This document shows positions 35,543 to 44,642 of a DNA stretch of 64,000 nt, in pieces (the first letter of the stretch is position 1; each line of letters starts with the position of its first letter). Under the pieces are notes generated by a model. The model was not told the DNA's origin. It saw only the letters and a program-made list of their open reading frames with translations, and did not search any database. A program made the translations under genes and the position numbers. This DNA comes from Marsupella aquatica (taxonomy: Eukaryota; Marchantiophyta): contig OZ316895.1 of assembly GCA_973895155.1 (NCBI GenBank), positions 17,298,001 through 17,362,000 of the forward strand, in the 5' to 3' direction.

Positions 35543-37045
35543 GATTTGAGGATTCAAGAAGGTCATGCTACAGATAGCTCACAGATACAGGCGCGAGCTA
35601 TTTTGACTAAGGCAGAGTCATATGATGTGTTGGTGGGATGTACGATGCTCTACCCCATGGGATTTATTCTTGATTTTTGGGATGAATCAGTGTCATATAG
35701 ACCTGATTGGCAGTCAGGAGATGCTCGATTGAGCAGGTTGCCAGTGAGATTTAGTGGACCTGTGGGAGGCCCTAAATCCACACTCTTGTCTTTGGCATCA
35801 TTCAGTGGTGTAATTACTAGACCTGATGATTTGATTGAGGGTAATGCGCATGCAACAGATGTTCCACCATTGGAGGAGTCACATGAGGAACAGATCATGC
35901 AGGGATTACCTGTTGGCAGTGTGGCGCCACCAGTGTGGGGCACTGGACAGGCCTTGCCACAGGAAGCAGCACGATTGGTACATGACGCATGGCGTCATGC
36001 TTTTACTCCACAGTCAGGAGCAAAGCAGTCTCTTCCAGATGGACCGGTAACTCTTTCACCATTGAATACCACTCCTATTGCTTGGCAGTATCCACCAGAG
36101 GGTATTTGCTTGTTGGATCTATTTGGTGGGATTAGTACTAGATTGGCTGTTGCTCTTCAGGCAGGAATTCCTGTGCATTGCTATTTGTATGTGGAGACAG
36201 ATGAGATAGCACGGAGGGTCTCATTGCGGCATGTGGCTATGTTGGTGGATAGATATCCATAGTTGCTGCCAGTGGATGTTGTTTGTGGTTATCAGCATGC
36301 ACTACCTGCTGATATTTCATTGCTGGGGGCGGATCATCTGCATCATGTTGATCCCATTGATTTGGTGATTGTTGGTTGGCCATGTTAGGGCCAACCAACA
36401 ATTGGTGTTGGGCATGGACTTCATGATCCACGCTCTGCATTATTTTGGAAGATGTTACGGGTGCTGCGTCATCTCCAGCTACATCAGACACAGTCTCCAA
36501 CATACATTTTGGAGAATGTACCATTATTAGGTGACGATCGTAGTCGGATTGTTGCCAGTGTTCACCAGGTGAGGTCTTGGATGGACCTGCTGTGTTATTG
36601 GATGCTGCACGTGTGGGTTCTCGTGCACATTGTCCATGCTTGTGGTGGACTAATTTGATCTCATGTGAGGTGCTGAAGCGCGCATTTGACAGCATTCCAC
36701 GCTCACCAGCCTTAGTGGTGGATGATATTTTGGATCCAAGGCGTTGTGCACAGCGTGTGACCCAACCTGATAGACCTCCATTGGCAGTGGTCAATGCAAT
36801 TGGGCGCCCATGTTGTGCGTTACCCACTCTTGTAAGCCACTCTGCTTCATATACATTGAGAGCAAGTGGCCCTGGACTTGTGTGCGTGGGACACAACTCT
36901 CCAGTAGTTAGTGGAGCCTACTGCTGATGAGAGGGAGCGTGCTATAGGATTTTTGACAGGCACCACTGTAGTTGCCTCGGTCCTTGGTCAAGCAATGGAT
37001 TTGAACTATTTGACTTGGATTGTCAGCTTGGGAGTAGCTGAACAG
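35543..37045 (+). pseudogene. C5 cytosine DNA methyltransferase domain inside the retrotransposon
   Basis: The first part (TDSSQIQARAILTKAESY, then DVLVGCTMLYPMGF) bridges protease and methyltransferase. The methyltransferase shows motif I LLDLFGGIST (36110-36139), the cofactor side IPVHCYLYVETDEIARR, motif IV GWPC with the catalytic Pro-Cys at 36380-36385, motif VI ENV (36512-36520) and motif X LGQAMDLN (36983-37006). Lesions are a TAG at 36260, a TAG directly after the catalytic Cys (36386-36388), and a frame change near 36570-36580. After that change, LDAARVGSRAH and WTNL (motif VIII region) are read in a second frame before motif X returns to the first. Such enzymes transfer methyl from SAM to cytosine C5. 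Published work describes retrotransposon-borne DNMTs in charophytes and dinoflagellates; this looks like that type. This copy is dead. Confidence 0.88.
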
Positions 37046-37394
37046 TTGCGGATGCGCTCTGCTAGTGTTACTGATCGTCCATTAGTGAGCTTGCGGTCCA
37101 TTGAGACAGTGATGACCACAACTTGGGACAACAGTCCATGGACCTATGGAAGGATTGGCCAAGGCTGGACAGATTGTTGAGCATGAAGGGACTGCTCAAT
37201 CTACTGCTAAATAGCAATCATCGACTATCTCTTCTACCCTACAAAGAGATATTAGGGATTTGGTGGAGAGTTGGGAATCACAGCTTGGCCCTAAGTTGAC
37301 AGGGGAGGAGAGACGTCGCATGCATCAATTCTTGAAGAGTTACTGGAATTGTTTTGCATTTAGCATGAAGGATTTGGGGACATTAAGGGCCCTG

Positions 37395-38060
37395 GTATTC
37401 AGATTGAATTGGCTAGTGATGCGCCAATCTTTCGTAGACCATACCATTATAATGACATGGAGAGAGCTCTGATTCAAAGCAGAACTCAAGATTTGTTGGA
37501 GGCTGGATTGGTGGAGATTTCATATGGGGAGTATGCATCTGCCACAGTGATGCCAGCCAAGAAAGATGTGCATGGCAATTACACAGATAGACGCATGTGT
37601 GGTGATTACAGACCTATTAATCGCCACACAAAATCTGATCGATATGCCATGCCCACACCTAAGGAGATCTTTGATGCTGTGGGGCATGCAAAGGTTTTCA
37701 GTTCATTGGATCTTAGGACAGGGTACCATCAACTTCCAATTAGGCATGCTGACAGGTCCAAGATAGCATTCTGAGGATTGATTCTTATGGCAAAGATCGT
37801 TTGTATCAATGGTTGTTCTTACCATTTGGGTTGAAGAATGCACCAGCTGAGTTCCAGAGAGTCATGGATCGAATCCTCGGAGGTTTGGATTTTGTTAGAT
37901 GTTATATTGATGATATTCTGGTCTATTCTTCTACTGTGGAAGAACATCAGCACTACTTGCAGATTGTGTTGGAGAGATTGAGAGCACATGGGTTGAAGCT
38001 CCATCCTGGCAGCCAAGTGTAAGTTCTTCCAAGACCAGATTGAGTATTTGGGCCACACTA
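37395..38060 (+). pseudogene. Reverse transcriptase domain of the gypsy element
   Basis: Visible RT blocks are IFRRPYHYNDMERALIQ, LLEAGLVEISYGEYASA, CGDYRPINRHTKSDRYAMP, FSSLDLRTGYHQLPIR, and after a TGA at 37772-37774 and a frame change, LPFGLKNAPAEFQRVMD and the catalytic YIDD (37903-37914). Domain order and block wording are those of Ty3/gypsy RT. The stop and shifts show that the copy is inactive. Confidence 0.93.
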
Positions 38061-38774
38061 TATACCCAGGGGGATTGGGTGTACAACAGACTAAAGTGGA
38101 GGCCATTACACAGATTTCTCATCCTACTGATGTGAGCAGAGTTCGTGCATTCTTGGGATTGGCGAGCTACTACAGGAGGTATGTTAAAGGATTTAGCCAG
38201 CTTGCTAAACCTTTAACCATACTCACTAAGTTGGATCAGGAATGGACTTGGGGTGAACCAGGAGCATGCCTTTCAGGAGTTGAAGCAAAGGTTGGCATCA
38301 TCCCCTATTTTGAGAAGACCCATTTCAGGTAGACCATTTCAGCTACACACTGATTGGAGTGGAGTAGGACTTGGAGCAGTGCTGACTCAGAAGGATGATG
38401 AAGGGCATCAGGTTGTTGTGGCTTATGCCAGTAGATCAAACAATTCAACAGAGGCTAAGTACAGCTCTTATGAGGGAGAGTGTTTGGCAGCAGTGTGGGC
38501 TGTGGCACACTTCCGTTGTTACTTGTTTGGTAATCCTTTCACTTTGATCACTGATCATCAGCCTCTCAAGTGGTTAATAGAGTCTGACAAGCTTACTGGG
38601 AAGCTTGCAAGATGGGCATTGTTGTTGCACAAATATGATTTCCAGGTTGTACATAGACCTGGAAAGGTAAACTTGGATGCAGATGGGTTGAGCCGCAACC
38701 CATGTACCAGTCAGCAGGATGAGACTGGAGCCAGATGGCATGATGAGTCAGATAAGGAGATGGTGTCAGGATGA
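38061..38774 (+). pseudogene. RT connection and RNase H domain
   Basis: After RT, VEAITQISHPTDVSRVRAFL and GLASYYRRYVKGFSQLAKPL form the connection. A frame change near 38260 leads to RNase H: LHTDWSGVGLGAVLTQ, EAKYSSYEGECLAAVWAVAHF, LFGNPFTLITDHQPLKWL and RPGKVNLDADGLSRNP. Catalytic acidic residues (D in TDWS, E in YEGE, D in TDHQ) are present. This domain degrades the RNA strand during reverse transcription. Confidence 0.92.
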
Positions 38775-38798
38775 CATGCATCTGTCTTTCTTTGTTGG

Positions 38799-39957
38799 GT
38801 GCCAGCATACAGTGGATCTGTGGACTCTACCTCATTGGATGGAGTGGATGATGAGTCTTCAAATGTGGATGCTAGTGAGGTAACTTCTGGACAACAAGAT
38901 ATTCACAATGATGTGAGAGTGTTGGAATATCTGCGTAGTGGTTCTATTGTTGGCAGTGTTGATGCCAAGGAGCATGACAGGGTTTTGCAAAGAGCCAAGA
39001 GGTTTCGATGGGAAGGAAACCATCTTCTGAGAGTACTGCATGATGGTAGGGTGTTGGTGGTACCAAAACCATCACAACGAGTACATTTGGTGCGACATGC
39101 GCACGAGGAGTTGGGTCACTTTGGTGTGAAGCGCACTTATAGCTTGGTGTAGACACAATATTGGTGGCGTGGTATGCACACTCATGTCCAGCGGTTGATA
39201 GCTAAGTGTGTGGTATGTGATAGAGTGAGAGCATCATTTAATGCTCCCACTCCCTAGTTGCACCCGTTACCGATCATGGGTTTGGGATATCGTTGGAGTT
39301 TGGATTTTGCTGATCCATTACCTCTTACCCAACGTCATAATCAGTATGTTTTGGTCATGGTGGAGCACTTGTCCAAGTGGATTGAGCTAGTGGCGTTGCC
39401 AGATAAAGCCAGTGGAGGAGTTGCTGCTACATTTTTGGATTGTGTACTTAGTCATTTTGGAGCACCAGCTGAGGTGTTGACTGATCAGAGAACTGAGTTC
39501 CGTGGAGAGTTCAAGAGTTTGTGTGAACGAGCTCTAATTGATCATCGTACTACCTCTCATGATCATCCTGAGCCAGATGGATTAGTTGAGAGAGTTGTGC
39601 AAACTTTGAAGAGAGGATTGCGTAAGTATGGCTTGCATCTGGGAGATTGAGATCTCTAGCTACCTTGGTTAGCTATGGGTTATCGTTTTAGTCGGCAAGC
39701 ATCACTTGCATCCTTCTCACCTTACTTTTTACTCGATGGTAGAGAGCCAGATTTGCCAACAACTATTCGTCGTGATGCTGCATCAGTTGTGAACTTGGAT
39801 GATCCTGATGTTTGGGTCAAGGTGTGTTCAGAGAGAGCACGGGTATTTCAACAAGTGATGCCCATGGCTTTTGACAACCTTGCCATTGCCCAACATCGTG
39901 ATACTTTGAGGTATGCCACTATTCGTGGAGGAGGTTATCGTGCAAGCATTTGATGAT
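38799..39957 (+). pseudogene. Integrase domain of the gypsy element
   Basis: The N-terminal zinc region reads LVRHAHEELGHFGVKRTYSL ... CVVCDRVR and is broken by a TAG at 39150-39152. The core has Asp in SLDFADPLP, Asp in EVLTDQRTEFRGEF and Glu in DGLVERVVQTLKRGL, so the D,D,E triad can be placed. Further stops occur at 39255-39257 and 39648-39650. The C-terminal part (FLLDGREPDLPTTIRRD) continues to 39953. It would insert the cDNA into host DNA. Confidence 0.92.
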
Positions 39958-40010
39958 TTCATCCTGGTGATTATGTTTATTTGTAGCAGACAGCATCCAC
40001 GACACTTGAT

Positions 40011-40331
40011 GTGACCGCAGACCGGACAATCTTACGTGTGCATGAAGTGTTGCCTTCTGGTGTCCTGATGTTGGAGGGGCGCGATGGTATGGTTTGGAAG
40101 GATCATGTGCGCAATTGTGCACCATGTCACCTTCCCAACATTGATGGTACAGTAGATCCAAGCCTGGCACATGTTCGTGCTAGCTTGAAATATATGTTGT
40201 GTGGATCTGCTCAGGGAGCAGCTACTATGTTGATTTGTGATAAGTGTTCTAGAGGATGGCACATGTCATGTTTGACACCACCATTGTAGGTGATTCCTAG
40301 TGGATCATGGTTGTGTCCTCAGTGTCGATGA
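40011..40331 (+). pseudogene. C-terminal PHD finger of the retrotransposon polyprotein
   Basis: After integrase the frame gives NCAPCHLPNIDGTVDPSL, then YMLCGSAQGAATMLICDKCS, RGWHMSCLTPPL, a stop at 40287-40289, and VIPSGSWLCPQCR to the TGA at 40329. This is a PHD-type C4HC3 pattern with its GWH and PPL signatures. The first zinc Cys is Tyr here (YMLC where CxxC is expected) and one stop splits the finger. PHD fingers read histone tails. A role in targeting integration, like chromodomains in other gypsy elements, is inference. Confidence 0.8.
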
Positions 40332-40492
40332 ATCCGACTAGTTATCAGTTGTGTTCTCTTGGAAGATATGGATTGCAGGTTGGTGATTGATGGGCTTCAC
40401 TTGCACCCGACCTCCTGATCTTCACACCTAACAAGGTGTATATCAACCTTGTAGAACTCATGGCTAGCTAGAAGGGGACCTTACTCCCAGCT

Positions 40493-40502
40493 AGGGGGGC
40501 GA
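40493..40502 (+). other. Candidate polypurine tract of the gypsy element
   Basis: AGGGGGGCGA lies 160 bases after the last stop codon and directly before TGTGGGTTTT at 40504, a plausible 3' LTR start. It would prime plus-strand cDNA synthesis. Confidence 0.6.
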
Positions 40503-40503
40503 T

Positions 40504-41440
40504 TGTGGGTTTTGGACATGTGTGGACATGAGTTCCACTTGTATTCCATTCTCTTGTGTTTGTGATGTGGCAGTGTGACTATGTCTGGATGTATGTGACA
40601 AGCAATGTATGTTGTGTAACGATGTGTATGCGCACGACAAGGCTCCCAACTCGCGACTGCCTTCCTTGACTCTCTGCCACCCCCTTGCCTCGACACCCAA
40701 CGCAACTCCTTGCCTTGAGGCTTGCCTCAAACCGGGCCTCAAACTCAACTCCCTCCCTTGAAGCCTGCCTAGCCTCAAAGCCCTGCCTCGACGCTGCCTC
40801 AAAGCCCTGCCTCAACTCCCTGACTCACAAGTCAACTCCCGACTCCCTACGACGATAAGGGGGCAACAAGGGAGCAATGAGGCAATGATTGGGACCAGCC
40901 TGGGGTGGGAGCGACGGAGGGAGCCTTGATGGAGGGAGTGACAAAGGGAGCGACTCGGAGGGAGCAACGATGGAGAAGCAAGCGGAGAGGGAGCAACGAT
41001 GGGTGACAACAAGGGAGTGATGACAGGGGAGAGCAACAAGGGAGCGGTGACAATGACAAGTCTGGGGACAACCCTGGCCCTTGCCTGGACCCAACATCCC
41101 GGGTGGAATGAAACTCGAGACCCCAGGGTCCCATCCCCAACCCTAAGTCAAATTCATGCCCCGGGTTCCAACTCCCCGACAAGCCCTTGGTTGCCATGAT
41201 CACTTGCCACCCTATTTAGAACTCAAATACGCATGGGTTGGGGTCCAAACCATCGGGACCAAATGTGGTCCAGGGCGCAATGTCCTCAGAAGTATATATG
41301 AAGGGACCACCTCTTCTCAAATATCCAATTATATTGAACGGACAGTTTTACAAACCACACCACCACCCCAAGGGTGCATGGTGTTCGAGAGTAAGGAGCC
41401 AAGTAAATTTGGATGCGGTTACCAAAGGGGTTCCATGCAA
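40504..41440. repeat. Possible 3' LTR start followed by purine/pyrimidine-rich repeats
   Basis: From 40504 the sequence could be a 3' LTR, but it does not match the candidate 5' LTR at 29743. 40630-40850 repeats cctgcctcaa / cctcgac motifs and 40855-41050 repeats gggagcaac / gagggag. The open frames here are composition effects. No right LTR end was found. Confidence 0.4.
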
Positions 41441-41880
41441 AGGGTAGGAAAAGGTCTGTTGAAAAGTGGGCTGAGTTGTGCTGTTGCCCCAAGGGGTTGC
41501 AGCATTGGGGCAGCTAAAAGCCAAGTAAGCAACCTAGGGCGACTTTAAGAAATTAAACTAAGCTTAAAGTAACAAAAATTGGGGTTTGAGGATGTAAGTT
41601 GTGACCAAAAAGGGCTGTTGAAAAGTCAGCCAAGTTGTGCGGTCGCCCCAAGGGGTCTTGGCATTGGGGCGGCCAAAGCTAAGTAAGTGATTGGGGGCAA
41701 CTTTAACCAAAATTTGGGTTACCAATGGGATTCCAGGATGCAAGGGGTAGGAAAAAGAATCATTGAAAAGTCAGGCAAGCAGTACCATTATCCCGAAGGG
41801 CCTTGGCATTTGGGCAGCCAAAGCCAAGGAGGTGGTCGCAACGATTTTAAGTTCAAAAGCCTATAGTATCCAGAAAGTTG
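41440..41880. repeat. Tandem repeat, ~145-160-bp unit, three copies
   Basis: The block gttgaaaagt...gttgtgc...gccccaagggg...gcattggggc.gc.aaagc.aagtaag recurs from 41458, 41617 and 41762 with moderate divergence. No coding content. Confidence 0.75.
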
Positions 41881-41929
41881 GGCTTACCAATGGGGTTTCA
41901 AGATGCAAGGGGTAGCATAACGACATCAT

Positions 41930-42485
41930 TGGCAGCACAACATCTATTTCCTTGACGATGACTTCTTACTTGATGACATATTGGGCAACACAGCATCCCT
42001 TTTCTTCACAACATCTTTTATCTTAATGACATCTTGAGCCATGACATCTTGGGCGCCACAATATCTTTTTTTATTAACGACATCTTGGGCGACACAACTT
42101 CTTTTCTCTTAACACAACATCTTAGGTGACACGACATCTTTTTCTCTATCATAATGACATCCCGGGCACCACAACATCTTTTTTATTAATGACATCTTAG
42201 GCAGGACAACTTCTTTTCTCCTAACACAACATCTTAGGCGACTTGACATCTTTTTCTCTATGACATCTTGGGTGACACGACATCTTGGGCGAGACTACAT
42301 CATTTTTCTCAACAACTTCTTGGCCGACACAACATCCTTTGTCGCAACCACTTCTTGGCCGACACAACATCTCTTTTCTCAATGGCATCTTGGCCGACAC
42401 GACATCTTTTTTCTAAATGACATCTTGGCCGACACAACATCTTTTTTCTAAATGACGTCTTGGCTGACACGACATCTTTTGTGCA
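41930..42485. repeat. Minisatellite of ~30-36-bp units (gacatcttggccgacacaac)
   Basis: More than a dozen variants of gacatcttggg(c)gacacaacatctttttctc follow one another. The last five copies (42310-42485) are the most alike. The long repetitive frame that results is not a gene. Confidence 0.88.
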
Positions 42486-43360
42486 ACGCACGGGTATTGA
42501 GCTAGTATACCATAATGCCCTCGAAACAATCTCTTTAGTGATTTTTTTTTTGTATGTTTGAGTGTATTAATTTTTCAAAAACCTCCCTCGGGATTCTGAG
42601 AAACACGATAAATGTAGGAAAGATAAAATCCAAATATGGTTTTATCATATAAAACAAAATCATAAATTCTATCAAAGATCAGAAGATGTTTTTTTAACCT
42701 CTTTCATGTTTTTGGCCAAATTGTATAACAACCACTTATCACATGATCCTTTAACTTTAATTGTCTATTTTAGAGATCCATTGTTTAGTCTCTAATATGT
42801 AACAATCACTCAAGTTTCTAGCTTCAATTTTCTATTTTAGAGATCCATTTTTTCTTGTCTAGTATATAATAATCCCTCAAGTTTTTAAGTAAATTAATGT
42901 TCGAGTTACAAGCATTGTGAGAATAATGTCTCTCAAAGTAGGGCTACCTTTCTCAACTTTTGGGGCATTATATCTCAGATGTCCAGATGCCCTCTAACCA
43001 GGACATTATACTATTCATTAAATCTTACATTTATCGTGGCATGTCACTTATTGAGGTTGCACTTATCGAAGTCTGACTGTGATTTACGCACTGTATCATT
43101 CTATCCATCTAAATCTGCAGTGCCCTGTCGTCACGAGTCTATCACTGCCCATCCGCCCTTCATCCACTTGTAATCGCAGCAGCAGCAGCAGTAGAGAAAC
43201 CTTGTAGCTGGACGCAGAAGATCTCAGCTGCACGAGGAGGAAAGAGGGAAGAGGAAAGGAGACCGGCGAAATGTGCTTTGCTGGGCCTGAGGATTAGCGG
43301 AGGAGACGAGGCTTTGCATTTCGGAGCAGAGCGACTCTGTTTTTGATTTCGTCGGAGCTC
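42486..43360. other. AT-rich spacer and 5' flank of the next gene
   Basis: An imperfect duplication around 'tctattttagagatccattt' occurs at 42767 and 42831. The last 200 bases are GC-richer, with a CAG run at 43168-43185, and probably belong to the 5' leader. No gene was recognised. Confidence 0.4.
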
Positions 43361-43402
43361 TTGTTATTGTTGCTCTTGTTATTGTTGCTGTTGTTGTTGT
43401 TG
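43361..43402. repeat. TTG trinucleotide run just upstream of a start codon
   Basis: An (ttg/tta/ctc)n run ends four bases before the ATG at 43406. An alternative upstream start would translate it as a poly-Leu stretch, which I consider unlikely. Confidence 0.7.
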
Positions 43403-43405
43403 GAG

Positions 43406-44502
43406 ATGGCCGCGGTTTCAGCTACGATCGTGGGTGCTGCTCTCGGATCCGTTGCGTCGCGCCGGACGGCTGCAAGCCAGGTGGGGATCTCGACCGGAGG
43501 CCATAGCCAGTGCTCTTTGAGAGATTCGAGGCCTGTTCGGTGCCGTTCCCCAATTGTTTCCAGTTCAGGTGGGTTTCGGGTGGTGATTATCTACTGTTGT
43601 AGAAGAGTCTCTGGTTGGAGAGAATGAGCTCCACGAGAAGCTTTTCTGTGGTCTGCGTGGGAGTAATGCTTGATCTAGAATGTATGGCGTTGTCATCTGT
43701 GAAGACGTCTTTCTTGCTACCTGTCTGCAATCTGTGTTGGGCTGTGCGTGTTGTATTATAGAAATTGGTTTTCCGAGTGTAATTTATAACTGTGAAGACT
43801 GCCCCGGATATAGAAACTATGACAGGCCTTGGAAGCTTCAGAGGTAAAACTCAGGGCCTGTGTATTTCTCTCGAGACTGTGGTGGAAGTGTCGCAATGTT
43901 CGTGACGCTCAGATTTCTGGTTCTTTTTGCGAGCTCGATCTCGTAGTGTCAGGTCTTTGAAGGCTTCTGAGTCTTGTTTACATCTCTTCGTATTTTTTGT
44001 GTGGACTAACTTGGCGGCGTATATCTTCTTAGAGAGCTAGACTTGCATGAAGACCTCCAAGACTGGTTTAGAGTAATGAAATCTGGTAACAATGTTCACA
44101 CTGTTACTTCAACGACGTGCCTTATCCTAAACAATTTCTGGCTTCGTTATGTCTTCAGCCAAGACTCCTCCCATCACAGTCCATGTGGGAGAAACGTCGT
44201 TCACAATGCCCTTCTCTCCTGGGGCTGCAAAAGGCTTGAACGAGGCAATCAACGGGCTCTTCCTAACTTTCAAGGAAAGGGAGACTGCGGCAAGACCACA
44301 GAGGTGGAAGAACATGGAATTCCGGGAGATTGGAGAGGATGGTGTGTTCTTTGAGGTCTTTTGCAATCCTAATGCCTACTCCAACGCATTTCAGGCCAAG
44401 GTGCTGATCACCATTAACGATGAGAAGATCAAGATTGCTTCTGAAGGGCAGCTGAGTGCTCTCAAAGCTGACATTGATGAGTATATTGCTCAACACGTAT
44501 AG
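43406..44502 (+). CDS. Small conserved protein with a likely plastid transit peptide, function unknown
   Basis: Two exons, 43406-43568 and 44159-44502, join in phase (G|CC, Ala) to 168 codons plus TAG. The N-terminus MAAVSATIVGAALGSVASRR is rich in Ala, Ser and Thr with basic residues and no acids, like a chloroplast transit peptide. The mature part starts near residue 55: AKTPPITVHVGETSFTMPFS, PGAAKGLNEAINGLFLTF, then RWKNMEFREIGEDGVFFEVF, CNPNAYSNAFQAKVLITI and a helical end ADIDEYIAQHV. It looks like a compact alpha/beta domain. I cannot name the family. The intron reads GTGGGT...TTCAG. An ATG at 44149 inside the intron would give a shorter, unspliced form; the transit-like exon 1 argues against that. 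Confidence 0.75.
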
Positions 44503-44642
44503 GGGAGTCTGCTATTGGGATGGACCCCAAAGTTTTGCAGGGAAGGATTCTCTCAAAGCTGACATTGATGAGAATATTGCTCAACACGTATAGGGGAGTC
44601 TGCTATTGGGATGGACCCCAAAGTTTTGCAGGGAAGGATTCC
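44461..44642 (+). repeat. 91-bp tandem duplication of the gene's 3' end
   Basis: Bases 44461-44551 (last codons, stop and 3' UTR) are repeated at 44552-44642 with very few changes (gtatattg versus gaatattg). The second copy lies downstream of the stop and is not translated. The near-identity implies a recent event. Confidence 0.92.

Larger units (their letters stand above)
31741..40503 (+). mobile_element. Degenerate Ty3/gypsy retrotransposon carrying a C5 cytosine methyltransferase and PHD finger
   Basis: Gene order is gag, protease, cytosine methyltransferase, reverse transcriptase, RNase H, integrase, PHD finger, polypurine tract. RT-RNaseH before integrase places it in Ty3/gypsy. Several in-frame stops and frameshifts make it inactive. 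Two later insertions interrupt it: an LTR-like block from 32943 and a Copia-type solo LTR at 35188-35532. Domain entries follow. Confidence 0.93.

Noticed and set aside
36237-36896. 219-codon minus-strand frame
   Set aside because: It is antisense to the methyltransferase domain, which shows motifs IV and VI on the plus strand.
40491-41203. Cluster of overlapping frames rich in Arg, Ser and Leu
   Set aside because: The DNA is a purine/pyrimidine-biased repeat field after the retrotransposon. Frames are open on both strands.
42260-42451. Repetitive 63-codon frame on the minisatellite
   Set aside because: It is a by-product of a repeat unit whose length is near a multiple of three. The opposite strand is open too.
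41930-42485. CRISPR-like array appearance
   Set aside because: Units are contiguous, variable, and have no unique spacers. The genome is a plant's.
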